Shown in pieces: positions 37,730-46,721 of a stretch of DNA of 58,121 bases. This DNA is from Paracoccaceae bacterium (GTDB lineage: Bacteria; Pseudomonadota; Alphaproteobacteria; Rhodobacterales; Rhodobacteraceae): positions 1 to 58,121 of the forward strand of contig NVUX02000003.1 in assembly GCA_002402045.2 (NCBI GenBank). Reading direction: 5' to 3'. The notes below the pieces were generated by a model that saw only the letters and a list, made by a program, of their open reading frames with translations, searched no databases and had not been told where the DNA came from. The number at the start of each line of letters is the position of its first letter. Position 1 is the stretch's first letter. The position numbers and the translations under genes are program-made.

Positions 37730-38287
37730 TCAGATCCCGCGGGCCATGGCGGCCACACCGGTGCGCGCAATATCACAAAGGCCGAGCGGGCGCATAAGGT
37801 CAGTAAAGGCGTCGATTTTTTCGGGGGCGCCTGTGATCTCGAACACAAAGCTTTCAAGCGTGCTATCCACAACATTGGCGCGGAAAATATCGGCCAACCG
37901 CATGGCTTCCACCCGTTTTTCACCTTTGCCCGCCACCTTAAGCAGTGCCATTTCGCGCTCTACTGAGGGGCCTTCAACCGTGAGGTCGTTCACGCGATAA
38001 ACCGGGATGATGAGGCCAAGCTGGGCCTTGATTTGCTCAATAACCGCCGGCGTGCCGGTGGTCACGATGGTAATGCGCGAGCGGTGGCCCTCGGCGTCGG
38101 TTTCGGCCACGGTGAGGCTGTCAATGTTATAGCCACGGCCCGAAAATAGGCCGATCACGCGGGCAAGCACGCCAGCCTCGTTATCAACCAGCACGGCGAG
38201 CGTGTGGGTTTCTTCCAGCTCGTCCAGCGGGTTTTTCAGATCATAGGCGCTTTTGCGGCTACTGCCTTTTTTCAGGTGAAGGGTCAT
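37730..38287 (-). CDS. ilvH: Acetolactate synthase small (regulatory) subunit
   Basis: A 185-residue regulatory subunit. The ACT domain (about 28-105) has HTLAVLVDNEAGVLARVIGLFSGRGYNIDSLTV and binds valine for feedback inhibition. The C-terminal domain carries REMALLKV, ADIFRANVVD and FVFEITGAPEKIDAF. It partners with IlvI, encoded upstream in the same operon, but a sulfotransferase-like gene stands between the two. It lies 52 bases after that gene. Confidence 0.95.
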   Translation of the reverse strand: MTLHLKKGSSRKSAYDLKNPLDELEETHTLAVLVDNEAGVLARVIGLFSGRGYNIDSLTVAETDAEGHRSRITIVTTGTPAVIEQIKAQLGLIIPVYRVNDLTVEGPSVEREMALLKVAGKGEKRVEAMRLADIFRANVVDSTLESFVFEITGAPEKIDAFTDLMRPLGLCDIARTGVAAMARGI

Positions 38288-38338
38288 GGCTTTGGTCCTT
38301 TTCTTGGCAAAATCACTGGTTTTGCCGCTAATGTCCAG

Positions 38339-39103
38339 TTAATCCGACGCGCTGGTGCGCAAGTGTTGCGGGGCGGGGAGGAGAATTTCGGTGGTCAGTT
38401 GGTCTCTGTTTTTTATAAAACGCTCGATTAGTGGCGCAAACTCTGTGGCGATGGATGCCGAGACGTCCGGGTCCATCTCTGTTGGGTATCTAAGGCGCAA
38501 GGCCTTGTTTTTCTGGGTGAAACGCTGGGTTTGCACGACCTCCGCCAGCACCTCGGGGTCAATTTTCAGCTTAAGCTGTTTAAGAATGCGCCGTGCGGTT
38601 TCAACCGTATTAAAAGCGATATCCTCAAAGTAGAGCGGCATCACATTGGGCAGGCGGAGCCATGCCGTTAGGCTATCATGCTGGCTGCGGATATTGGTGA
38701 AGGTTTGCGCGAGGCTGGTCAGCTCGGCAAATTCCTCCCCCCCCGTTTCACGGGATTTTTGCGCGTGGTCGAGCATGGAAAGCGCCATGTCGCGGGGGTC
38801 TCTATAGCAGGCATGGGCGATGGCCTCGCCGGATTGGATGGCTTCAACTACGCAAGGATCAGGCCTCATATGTGTTTTTAAAGCAATGGGATAGCCGCGT
38901 TTCTTCGCTTCACTCTTAAGCTCTGAAAGCTGGCGGTCAGTGATGTGATTTACAAAATTTCGCCGTAGCACGGGGTTAACCACGTCTAGCGGCACTCGGT
39001 CTTGCGGAAAGCCGCAAAGATCGAGTGCTGTGCGCACGAGCTGGAAGGCCAGCGTGGAGCCGGTTTTGGTCATCCCGTAGCTGAAGTAGAGCAGCGGTTG
39101 CAT
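38339..39103 (-). CDS. Sulfotransferase-like protein inserted in the ilv operon
   Basis: ATG 39103 is chosen because it lies just behind the ilvI stop (TCTAAAATG). The 254-residue product shows the PAPS 5'-phosphosulfate loop (FSYGMTKTGSTLAFQLV) near the N-terminus and a 3'-phosphate-like block (CYRDPRDMALSMLDHA). These are the two signatures of cytosolic-type sulfotransferases. The middle has ALKTHMRPDP, where the catalytic His may lie, and the end is less conserved. The acceptor is unknown. It sits between ilvI and ilvH, which normally abut, so it shares their transcript and attenuation. Whether it is active cannot be judged. Confidence 0.75.
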   Translation of the reverse strand: MQPLLYFSYGMTKTGSTLAFQLVRTALDLCGFPQDRVPLDVVNPVLRRNFVNHITDRQLSELKSEAKKRGYPIALKTHMRPDPCVVEAIQSGEAIAHACYRDPRDMALSMLDHAQKSRETGGEEFAELTSLAQTFTNIRSQHDSLTAWLRLPNVMPLYFEDIAFNTVETARRILKQLKLKIDPEVLAEVVQTQRFTQKNKALRLRYPTEMDPDVSASIATEFAPLIERFIKNRDQLTTEILLPAPQHLRTSASD

Positions 39104-39104
39104 T

Positions 39105-40859
39105 TTAGACGCGCGATTTTCCCGCGGCATCAATCGCATCCGCGGTTTCTTCGTCGCACAAAATCATCTCGTTATGGGCTTTGCCTGATGGGATCATCGG
39201 GAAGCAGTTTTCGTGCTTTTCCACTACGCAATCGAGGATAACCGGCCCATCATAGGCCAGCATTTCCTTGATAGCTTCGTCCAAGTCAGCCGGATCAGAA
39301 ACCAAAATGCCTTTGGCACCAAAGGCTTCGGCGAGTTTCACAAAATCAGGCAGGCTTTCAGACCACGATTGCGAATAGCGCTCACCATGCAAAAGCTGTT
39401 GCCATTGCCGAACCATGCCAAGGCGCTCGTTATTGAGAATAAACTGCTTTACCGGCAGGTTAAACTGAATCGCCGTCGCCATTTCCTGCATGTTCATTTG
39501 AAATGAGGCATCGCCCGCAATGTTAATCACGAGGGCTTCGGGGTGGGCCACTTGCACGCCCACGGAGGCGGGCAGGCCATAGCCCATAGTGCCGAGGCCG
39601 CCCGAGGTCATGAAGCGATGCGGGTCGTCAAAATTGAGGTATTGCGCGGCCCACATCTGGTGTTGGCCTACCTCGGTGGTGATGTAGCGGTCCATGTTTT
39701 TGGTAAGTTCTTCAAGGCGTTGCAAGGCGTGCTGTGGCTTGATGATTGTGTCGGAGTTCGTGAAATCAAGGCAATTACGCGCCTGCCATTCATTGATTTG
39801 GCTCCACCACTTCTTAATGGCCGCTGATTTGGTTTTGCGCCCGCGCGCCTTCCAAACCTTCAGAAAATCTTCCAGAATGTGGCCGATATCACCGATGATC
39901 GGTACATCAACACGGATGATTTTATTGATCGACGAGGGGTCGATATCCATGTGAACCTTGAAGCTATCAGGGCTAAAGGCGTCTGTGCGGCCGGTAATCC
40001 GGTCATCAAACCGCGCACCAACGCAGAGCATAAAATCACAGCCATGCATGGCTAGGTTGGCCTCAACGGTGCCGTGCATGCCAAGCATACCGAGCCAGTT
40101 ATCACCCGACGCCGGATAGGCCCCGAGGCCCATCAGCGTAGAGGTGATGGGTGAATTTGAACTGGTCACCAGCTCTCGCAACAGCTGGCTGGAAGCCACG
40201 CCGGAATTGATAACCCCACCGCCGGAATAGATGATCGGGCGCTCGGCCTGCTCAAAAGCCTCAACCGCACGGGTGATCGCCTCAATGTCGCCTTTAACCT
40301 GCGGCTGATAGCGAGCTGTGGAGGTTTTGGCCTTGGCTTTATAGGGGGCGGAGGCAAACTGCACGTCTTTCGGGATGTCTACCAAAACGGGGCCAGGGCG
40401 GCCCGAGGTAGCGATATGGAAGGCTTGGTGAATGGTTTCGGCCAAATCTGCCGTGTCTTTTACCAGCCAGTTATGCTTGGAGCAGGGGCGGGTGATGCCC
40501 ACAGTATCGGCCTCTTGAAAGGCGTCATTACCGATCATAAAAGTGGGAACCTGACCACTGAGCACGATCATCGGAATACTGTCCATCAGCGCGTCTGTCA
40601 TGCCGGTCACGACGTTTGTTGCCCCCGGGCCAGAGGTAACAAGCACAACGCCGGGCTTGCCGGTGGAGCGGGCATAGCCCTCAGCGGCGTGGGTGGCGCC
40701 TTGCTCGTGGCGCACAAGGATATGCTTAATGTCATTTTGCTGGAAGATGGCATCATAAATGGGTAGGACAGCCCCGCCTGGGTAGCCAAAGATCGTATCG
40801 ACGCCTTGCTCCTTCAGCGCTTCAACTACAATTTGGGCTCCGGTCATCTCGCGAGACAT
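39105..40859 (-). CDS. ilvI: Acetolactate synthase large (catalytic) subunit
   Basis: The start at 40859 has GGAG 8 bases upstream; the open frame extends back into the leader and is not used. The 584-residue ThDP/FAD enzyme makes acetolactate or acetohydroxybutyrate, the first common step of valine, leucine and isoleucine synthesis. Signatures: DTIFGYPGGAVLPIYDA, the ThDP Glu in LVRHEQGATHAAEGYAR, FQEADTVGITRPCSKHNW and FAD-binding GMHGTVEANLAMHGCDF. The ThDP-Mg motif IAGDASFQMNMQEMATA ends in INLPVKQFILNN-type sequence. It is preceded by a leader peptide and attenuator. Confidence 0.96.
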   Translation of the reverse strand: MSREMTGAQIVVEALKEQGVDTIFGYPGGAVLPIYDAIFQQNDIKHILVRHEQGATHAAEGYARSTGKPGVVLVTSGPGATNVVTGMTDALMDSIPMIVLSGQVPTFMIGNDAFQEADTVGITRPCSKHNWLVKDTADLAETIHQAFHIATSGRPGPVLVDIPKDVQFASAPYKAKAKTSTARYQPQVKGDIEAITRAVEAFEQAERPIIYSGGGVINSGVASSQLLRELVTSSNSPITSTLMGLGAYPASGDNWLGMLGMHGTVEANLAMHGCDFMLCVGARFDDRITGRTDAFSPDSFKVHMDIDPSSINKIIRVDVPIIGDIGHILEDFLKVWKARGRKTKSAAIKKWWSQINEWQARNCLDFTNSDTIIKPQHALQRLEELTKNMDRYITTEVGQHQMWAAQYLNFDDPHRFMTSGGLGTMGYGLPASVGVQVAHPEALVINIAGDASFQMNMQEMATAIQFNLPVKQFILNNERLGMVRQWQQLLHGERYSQSWSESLPDFVKLAEAFGAKGILVSDPADLDEAIKEMLAYDGPVILDCVVEKHENCFPMIPSGKAHNEMILCDEETADAIDAAGKSRV

Positions 40860-40905
40860 ATGCATTACTCCATCTTGGGCCGTGGCCCTATTGATTCTGT
40901 GTGGC

Positions 40906-40935
40906 AAAAAAAAAGCCTCCAAGTTGGTTGGAGGC
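40906..40935 (-). terminator. Attenuator hairpin before ilvI
   Basis: On the minus strand GCCTCCAA (40935-40928) and TTGGAGGC (40922-40915) form an 8-base stem followed by nine T (40914-40906). It lies between the leader peptide and ilvI. The leader also contains GCGCAAA...TTTGCGC with an inner TAAAAA/TTTTTA arm, which can pair upstream, so alternate folding is plausible. This is a typical attenuation terminator. Confidence 0.8.
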
Positions 40936-40964
40936 AAGCGCAAAATCGAATAAAAACTGGGTTT

Positions 40965-41021
40965 TTACACGGTTTGCGCCTTTTCAAGCACCACGACAAG
41001 AATGTTAATTGCGTTGGTCAT
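40965..41021 (-). CDS. Branched-chain leader peptide of the ilv attenuator
   Basis: Reading the minus strand from ATG 41021 to TAA 40965 gives an 18-residue peptide, MTNAINILVVVLEKAQTV. The central INILVVVL is rich in Ile, Leu and Val, the regulatory amino acids of the operon. A rho-independent hairpin with nine T follows 30 bases later. In the classical model, ribosome stalling at scarce Ile-, Leu- or Val-tRNA favours an anti-terminator. The peptide is too short for automatic gene calls. The 5' leader before the ATG is very short given the predicted promoter, so it may be initiated with almost no Shine-Dalgarno. Confidence 0.82.
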   Translation of the reverse strand: MTNAINILVVVLEKAQTV

Positions 41022-41027
41022 GCTGGA

Positions 41028-41056
41028 TTTTTAGTGGTCTATTGTTAAAACGTCAA
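41028..41056 (-). promoter_or_regulatory. Promoter of the ilv operon
   Basis: On the minus strand TTGACG (41056-41051), a 17-base spacer and TAAAAA (41033-41028). Transcription would start near 41022, only a few bases before the leader peptide ATG. The remaining sequence up to the TRAP gene (41057-41317) holds no further clear signal except GGGAGG before 41318. Confidence 0.55.
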
Positions 41057-41317
41057 TCCGTTTTAAAAAATAATGTTGCGCGAAGTGCCGAAAATGATTT
41101 CCAAAGTTACCCATACGCTTCCAATAGTCGAAAATTTAGGAAAATTGTCGATGTAGGGTGGCTTGGAGGGTGTTTTACGGCAACGCCTGATTGTATCCTG
41201 TCGTATTCAATGAAGATAACGTATTTTTACGGTTGGCATAGCGGGTATGTCAGGCTAGCTTATCAACACTATTTTCGATCTGGCGCAAAATTCGCGTCAC
41301 TTACTGGGAGGTTATCT

Positions 41318-42400
41318 ATGGATCGTCGTTCTTTTTTGACTAAAGCAGCACTTGGGGGCACCGCCGCTGCCGCCAGCACATTGGCCGCACCGGCTTATGC
41401 GCAGGGCAACCGCACGCTGACTATGGTGACCACGTGGGGCCGCGGCCTTGCAGGCGTTTTTGATGCGGCGCAGCATGTAGCTGACAGCATCACGTCGATG
41501 TCTGATGGCTCGTTGAATATTGAGATTAAAGCCTCAGGCGAGCTTGTGGGCGCGCTTGAAGTATTTGACGCTGTGTCTTCGGGCCAAGCTGACATGTATC
41601 ATGGCGCTGATTATTACTTCGTTGGCCAACACCCAGCGTATGCGTTTTTTACCGCTGTGCCTTTTGGTATGTCTGCGCAGGAACTGGCAAACTGGTATTA
41701 CCACGGCGGCGGCCAAGAGTACCACGATAAGCTTGGTGAAGTTTTCAACCTGAAATCTTTCCTAGCTGGCAACACCGGCGCACAAGCTGGTGGCTGGTTC
41801 CACAACGAAATGAATTCCCCTGAGGATTTCAAAGGACTTAAGTTCCGTATGCCTGGCCTTGGTGGTCAAGCGCTCGGTAAGCTGGGTGCTTCTGTTCAAA
41901 ACCTTCCCGGTTCTGAAGTGTATCAAGCCTTGGCTTCTGGTGCGATTGACGGCACCGAGTGGATTGGCCCATGGGCTGACGAAGTTGCTGGCTTCCAGGA
42001 AATCACCAAAATCTACTACACTGCGGGCTTCCACGAGCCGGGTGCCGGGCTTACACTCGCAACCAATAGAGAAGTTTTCGACGAGCTGTCGCCAGCCCAC
42101 CAGAAAATAATTGAGATTGCGGCTGCTGAAGCTCACCAGTGGAACCTCGCTCAATTCCTCAACAATAACGGCGCCGCTTTGCAGCGTTTGATCTCTGAGG
42201 GTGTTCAGGTTCGTGAATTCAACGATAGCATCTGGGATGCCTTTGGGGCGGCTTCGGAAGAAGTGCTAGATGGCTACATGGATGATGCTCTCTTTGCTGA
42301 AATCCGTGCAAGCGTTTCGGCTTCTATGGCTGCATCTTCTGATTGGATCCAGAAATCGGAAGGCGCATATCGCGCCCAACGTGACCGTGTTCGTGGCTAA
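41318..42400 (+). CDS. TRAP transporter periplasmic binding protein, Tat-exported
   Basis: ATG 41318 follows GGGAGG; the frame is open 100 codons further upstream and is ignored there. The 360-residue DctP-family protein begins with a twin-arginine signal (MDRRSFLTKAALGG) and a cleavage region at APAYAQ. The ligand domain has GELVGALEVFDAVSSGQADM, GTEWIGPWADEVAG and EPGAGLTLATNREVFDELSPAHQ. The TEWIGPW block resembles the TakP/lactate-type branch, which takes 2-oxo or hydroxy carboxylates. Specificity is inferred only loosely. It is first in a three-gene TRAP operon. Confidence 0.92.
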   Translation: MDRRSFLTKAALGGTAAAASTLAAPAYAQGNRTLTMVTTWGRGLAGVFDAAQHVADSITSMSDGSLNIEIKASGELVGALEVFDAVSSGQADMYHGADYYFVGQHPAYAFFTAVPFGMSAQELANWYYHGGGQEYHDKLGEVFNLKSFLAGNTGAQAGGWFHNEMNSPEDFKGLKFRMPGLGGQALGKLGASVQNLPGSEVYQALASGAIDGTEWIGPWADEVAGFQEITKIYYTAGFHEPGAGLTLATNREVFDELSPAHQKIIEIAAAEAHQWNLAQFLNNNGAALQRLISEGVQVREFNDSIWDAFGAASEEVLDGYMDDALFAEIRASVSASMAASSDWIQKSEGAYRAQRDRVRG

Positions 42401-42479
42401 TTGGCCCTGAAATTTTGCGCCTCGCTGGTAACAGCGGGGCGCATATTTTGAATATTCCAATAATTCGAAAGAGATCAGA

Positions 42480-43379
42480 ATGGCTGATGCGCTAAGCTGG
42501 GTGGCTGCCCAATTGCTGCAAGGTTTTGTAAACCTTTATACCGCTCTATCTAATCCGATGGCATGGCTGAACTGGGTAGATGACCCCGAGTCGGTGATCC
42601 GGTTTATTTATTACGGCGCCTCGAAAGAATTTCTTTTTATTATTGTTGATCTATTTTTGGTTATCACCGTAGTTGGTGTGCTTTATCGGCCTTTCCTGTG
42701 GGGCGTTGTGCGCGTTATTGAGGGGTTCTCCAATTCGGTGGGCCGCTTTTTTGCGTGGGCGGGGCTTATTATGGTGTTGCAACAGGTGATGATCGTCTTC
42801 CTTCAGCGTATTTTCCGCGTATCCGAAATTTCGATCGGGCCGTTTGGTACGGTTTTCACCAAAGACCTAAGCTGGTTTGGCGAAGAGCTGAAGCTTTATA
42901 ACGCCATGATAGTGGCTTTGGTGGCCGCTTATACTTTTGTGCAAGGGGGCCATGTGCGGGTGGACCTTGTATATGCCCGCGTGGGTTTCCGCGCCAAGCG
43001 GGTGATCGATATGTTCGGCTCGCTATTTTTCATCATGCCAACCATGTTCCTCATCTGGATGTTTGGCTGGTTCTTTATGTGGCGCAGTTTGGTAACACCC
43101 AAATTTCCGGCTTCGGCTACGCTGGAAAAAATGATGTCAAAAGCACCATACTTAAAAGAAAACATAGAATTAATTGGTTTTTCGCCAAGTGGTTTTAATG
43201 CCTATTTCCTCTTTAAGGTGCTGCTCATTAGCTTCGCCTTTATGATGATCGCGCAAGGGGCGGCGTTCTTTTACCGCTCGCTGCTTGAGTTCATCGAGGG
43301 CAAAGACTCCGAGGGCAAATACCTTGACCTTGATAAACTTAACGACGAGACGGCGGAAATTGCCGCCGCCATCCACTAA
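42480..43379 (+). CDS. TRAP transporter small permease subunit (DctQ type), enlarged
   Basis: A 299-residue membrane protein, against about 160-200 for usual DctQ. It has an N-terminal helix region (about 1-70), then four or five spans (about 85-110, 140-160, 185-215, 245-270). The motif TFVQGGHVRVDLVYARVGFRAKRVIDMFGSLFF is the core DctQ block. A long loop (residues about 215-240) carries PKFPASATLEKMMSKAPYLK. The product joins the large subunit in the inner membrane. It lies 79 bases after the binding protein and 12 bases before the large subunit. Confidence 0.9.
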   Translation: MADALSWVAAQLLQGFVNLYTALSNPMAWLNWVDDPESVIRFIYYGASKEFLFIIVDLFLVITVVGVLYRPFLWGVVRVIEGFSNSVGRFFAWAGLIMVLQQVMIVFLQRIFRVSEISIGPFGTVFTKDLSWFGEELKLYNAMIVALVAAYTFVQGGHVRVDLVYARVGFRAKRVIDMFGSLFFIMPTMFLIWMFGWFFMWRSLVTPKFPASATLEKMMSKAPYLKENIELIGFSPSGFNAYFLFKVLLISFAFMMIAQGAAFFYRSLLEFIEGKDSEGKYLDLDKLNDETAEIAAAIH

Positions 43380-43391
43380 AGGGGCTGGGAT

Positions 43392-45758
43392 ATGCTATTC
43401 GGACTAGACGGGGTAGAACTCGGCCTTATCATAACATTTTCGTGCCTGTTTATCGGCATCATGTCGGGCTTTCCCGTGGCGTTTGCCATTGGGGGCGCTG
43501 GCACGCTGGCCTTCGGGGTTTTGGCGGTGCTGGATACTTCGGGCTACCTTATTCATGCGGCCGTAGATCAGCGGTCTGAGGTTTATTTGGCGCTGGTGAA
43601 TGACGGGGTGGCGCGAGATGCGATCTCGCTGTTTAGGTATCCTGACCTGCCCACAATAGATGGCCCTTTGTTTCAGGGTGGCTGGGAGCAAGCGCTGAAC
43701 CGGAAAATATCCTTTGTTGTCAACCGGATGAACGAGCGGGTATTTGCGGGGCAAAGCATTGAAACCCTGCTGGCGGTGCTGATGTTTGTGCTGATGGGCG
43801 TAACGCTTGAGCGCTCAAAAATCGCCGAAGACTTGCTGACAACCATGGCGCGGGTGTTTGGCCCGCTGCCCGGTGGCTTGGCTGTTTCTGTTGTTATCGT
43901 GGGGGCTTTCCTTGCGGCTTCAACAGGTATTGTTGGCGCAACCGTGGTTACGATGGGCCTGCTTTCTCTGCCGACTATGCTTAGGAATGGCTACTCGCCC
44001 GAGCTGGCCACGGGGGTCATTGCGGCCTCTGGCACCTTGGGGCAGATCATTCCGCCCTCTATTGTTATTGTGCTGCTTGGCTCGCTGGCCGGAGATCTTT
44101 ATGCCTCCGCACAGGAAAGCCGCGCGTCGCTTTTGGGCTGCCGTGATGCGCTTACCTATCTTGGTAAGCCTGCCGCTCTGTCTACTGGCGTTTTGTTTAA
44201 GGCGGCGCTGCTGCCCGGCATTTTCTTGGCCTTCCTTTACGGGCTCTATGCCTTCCTTTACGCAATGTGGAAACCGCACAACGCGCCGCCCATTCCGGCG
44301 CTGGAATCCAGTGCCGGCCACGGCGAAGGCCGCAAACATAGCCTCACGTGGTTCTTGTTTGCACCAGTGCTGATTATCGGTGTTGCTATTGGCATGAACA
44401 TGGTTGGCTTCTCTGGTAGCCAAAGCACTTTTGTTTCTTCCAGTGTTGAACTGGGTGAGCGGCCCGAGCTGCGCACCAATGTTTCCGAGCAATGCCAAGT
44501 GGCGATGATCGAGAAGCACGGGCAAGACATGTGGGATGAGGCGGTTACTATGCGGGCAAGGCTTGATGCGCTGAAAGCAGCAGCTGGCCCGGATGTATCA
44601 ACAGAGCGCACGCCTGAAGAAGTGGCCGAGTTGATGGTCGCAAAAATCGACAACGCTCCACCATTGGGCACCGGTTTGGCCGTGATCCTTGTGCTGGTTT
44701 CGCTGACGCTCACCATTTCGTTTGGTGTGGCCCCTCGCGAAAACAAACTGCCGCTCATTGTCGGCGGCCTTGGCGTACTTTCGGCCATTCTGGTAGATGT
44801 CTTCTTTATTAAAGCGGGCGCAATGCCGGGCGGGTCGTGGGCAAAGCTTGCGGTGCCGTTCCTGCTTATTGCTTACGGCATGATGAAGGCCGGCAAGCGG
44901 CTGGGCCAAAACGAAATGCTGCGGGTGGTGTTTCCACCGCTCGTGCTTATTGTGGCGGTGCTTGGCTCCATTCTTGGCGGCATTACCAACCCAACGCCAG
45001 CTGCGGCGCTTGGGGCGGCAGGGGCGATTATGCTGGCGGCTTACCGCAAGCTGAAGGATGAAAACGCCAGTGGCAAGTTCATTTTGCAATCCAGCTTTGC
45101 GTTGCTGATAATGCTGCTGGTCGGGGTTAACTTCGATTTGCGCACCGGCATTGCGGATATTGGTTGGCAAAACTGGATCGCGATTGTGGTGGCGCAAGGC
45201 TCTTACCTGATCGCAATGGCGGGGCTGCTTTTTGCCTGCCTCACCTTGCTACGAACGGCGGTGCTTACGCCCGTGGTCCGAGAAACCGCTAAGGTTACCT
45301 CTATGGTGTTTGCCATCCTGATCGGCTCGCAAATGCTCAACCTTGTGATAATCTCCTTTGGCGGCGAGGATTACATTCAGGACTTCCTGAAGAGCTTTGA
45401 CGACGAGTGGAAAGTCTTCCTGATCGTGATGATCGTGCTGTTTTTCCTCGGCTTTGTGCTTGATTTCCTTGAGATCATCTACATCGTTATTCCCATCGTG
45501 GGGCCGGTGATTTATGGCGGCTCGTATGATCCGAAATGGGTGACAATCCTGATTGCGATCAACCTGCAAACCAGCTTCCTAACGCCACCCTTTGGCTTTG
45601 CACTGTTTTACCTGCGCGGCGTGGCGCCGCCCTCGGTAACTACTGGGCATATCTATCGGGGCGTGGTGCCGTTTGTGATTATACAAGTGGCTGCGCTGGC
45701 GATCCTCTGGGCCTTTCCGGTGATCGTGACGATCGTGCCGAACCTGCTAGGCAACTAG
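43392..45758 (+). CDS. TRAP transporter large permease subunit (DctM type), extended
   Basis: A 788-residue polytopic protein, nearly twice the usual 425. Core DctM segments are MSGFPVAFAIGGAGTLAFG, LLAVLMFVLMGVTLERSKIAEDLL, AASGTLGQIIPPSIVIVLLG and LTPPFGFALFYLRGVAP. Extra hydrophilic stretches lie near residues 55-115 and 295-440 (with acidic and Cys-containing ASSVELGERPEL-type sequence) between membrane segments. It should drive uptake with a sodium gradient. Terminated by a hairpin at 45769. The extended form appears intact, with no frameshift. Confidence 0.92.
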   Translation: MLFGLDGVELGLIITFSCLFIGIMSGFPVAFAIGGAGTLAFGVLAVLDTSGYLIHAAVDQRSEVYLALVNDGVARDAISLFRYPDLPTIDGPLFQGGWEQALNRKISFVVNRMNERVFAGQSIETLLAVLMFVLMGVTLERSKIAEDLLTTMARVFGPLPGGLAVSVVIVGAFLAASTGIVGATVVTMGLLSLPTMLRNGYSPELATGVIAASGTLGQIIPPSIVIVLLGSLAGDLYASAQESRASLLGCRDALTYLGKPAALSTGVLFKAALLPGIFLAFLYGLYAFLYAMWKPHNAPPIPALESSAGHGEGRKHSLTWFLFAPVLIIGVAIGMNMVGFSGSQSTFVSSSVELGERPELRTNVSEQCQVAMIEKHGQDMWDEAVTMRARLDALKAAAGPDVSTERTPEEVAELMVAKIDNAPPLGTGLAVILVLVSLTLTISFGVAPRENKLPLIVGGLGVLSAILVDVFFIKAGAMPGGSWAKLAVPFLLIAYGMMKAGKRLGQNEMLRVVFPPLVLIVAVLGSILGGITNPTPAAALGAAGAIMLAAYRKLKDENASGKFILQSSFALLIMLLVGVNFDLRTGIADIGWQNWIAIVVAQGSYLIAMAGLLFACLTLLRTAVLTPVVRETAKVTSMVFAILIGSQMLNLVIISFGGEDYIQDFLKSFDDEWKVFLIVMIVLFFLGFVLDFLEIIYIVIPIVGPVIYGGSYDPKWVTILIAINLQTSFLTPPFGFALFYLRGVAPPSVTTGHIYRGVVPFVIIQVAALAILWAFPVIVTIVPNLLGN

Positions 45759-45768
45759 AGACATTAAA

Positions 45769-45795
45769 AAGGGCCGCGTAATGCGGCCCTTATTT
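45769..45795. terminator. Shared terminator of TRAP operon and bpt
   Basis: AAGGGCCGC (45769-45777), loop GTAAT, GCGGCCCTT (45783-45791), flanked by an A run and TATTTA. It lies between converging genes and can act in both directions. A similar GGCCGCAT-type stem recurs at 23309 and 52751. Confidence 0.8.
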
Positions 45796-46606
45796 ATTCG
45801 TCAACTTGTGGGAGGTGGATGGCCGCGACTTGCCTTGATATCGGTTGGCTGTCCAGCGGATGATTAGGCATTGCCGCCGTCATATCCAGCGCCTTCCAGC
45901 TGCCTTCTCGATAGGTTTCCAAGGGCTGGAACTTGGATTTGTAATCCATCTTTGGGCTGCCCTGCACCCAATAGCCAAGGTACACATGCGGCAGGCCAGC
46001 TTCTTGCGCTAGCCGGATATGATCGAGGATCATATAGGTGCCGATGCTGTCTTTCGCGAGGCTTGGCTCAAAAAACGAGTACACCATGGAAAGCCCGTCC
46101 TCCAGCATATCACTTAGGCACACGGCCACGGGGATGCTTTCTCCGTGGTGATATATCGAATATTCAACCAGCCGCGTGTTGATCGGCGTTTCCTCTATCA
46201 TGGCGCTGAATTCCGCTTCGTCCATGCCGGCCATGCCGCCATCGGCGTGGCGAGAATGCAGGTAGCGGTCAAAAAGCTGGTAGTGGCTTTCGCGTGCCCA
46301 CGGGGTTTTGAGGGACCGGGTAAGGTGGTTATTGCGCTTTATCACCCGCTTTTGTGAGCGGGTTGGCTTGAACTCATCTACCTTAACGCGGGCCGATTGG
46401 CAGGCGGTGCAGTCAGAGCACGAAGGGCGGTAAATTACATTTTGCGAGCGGCGAAAGCCTTGGTGGCTGAGCGATGTGTTGAGCTCAACCCCGCCATCCT
46501 CATAAAGCGTGGTAAACAGCTTGCGCTCCTGCATGCCATCCAAATAGGGGCAGGGCTGGGGCGCTGTCACATAAAACTGGGGGTGTTTGAGCAGGGTATG
46601 GCGCAT
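45794..46606 (-). CDS. bpt: Aspartate/glutamate leucyltransferase (Bpt)
   Basis: A 270-residue cytoplasmic aminoacyl-tRNA-protein transferase. It attaches Leu to N-terminal Asp or Glu of proteins, marking them for N-end rule degradation by ClpAP with ClpS. Signatures: [44 protein letters not shown] with clustered Cys, [39 protein letters not shown] and [22 protein letters not shown]. The length and blocks match the bacterial Bpt family. It stands alone on its strand, convergent with the TRAP operon. Confidence 0.93.
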   Translation of the reverse strand: MRHTLLKHPQFYVTAPQPCPYLDGMQERKLFTTLYEDGGVELNTSLSHQGFRRSQNVIYRPSCSDCTACQSARVKVDEFKPTRSQKRVIKRNNHLTRSLKTPWARESHYQLFDRYLHSRHADGGMAGMDEAEFSAMIEETPINTRLVEYSIYHHGESIPVAVCLSDMLEDGLSMVYSFFEPSLAKDSIGTYMILDHIRLAQEAGLPHVYLGYWVQGSPKMDYKSKFQPLETYREGSWKALDMTAAMPNHPLDSQPISRQVAAIHLPQVDE

Positions 46607-46721
46607 ATCATTTTCTCTTGGCTTTAAGGAAGCCTATCAAGAGCGGTGCGCATTCGGCAAGGTTTATTTTATGCGTTGCCTAATAGGTTAACCCCGCAGC
46701 CAAAGGCTACGGGGTGAATTC

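Noticed and set aside
41009-41317. Upstream extension of the TRAP binding protein
   Set aside because: It has no signal-peptide logic, overlaps the ilv promoter and leader on the other strand, and the Tat signal starts exactly at ATG 41318 behind GGGAGG.
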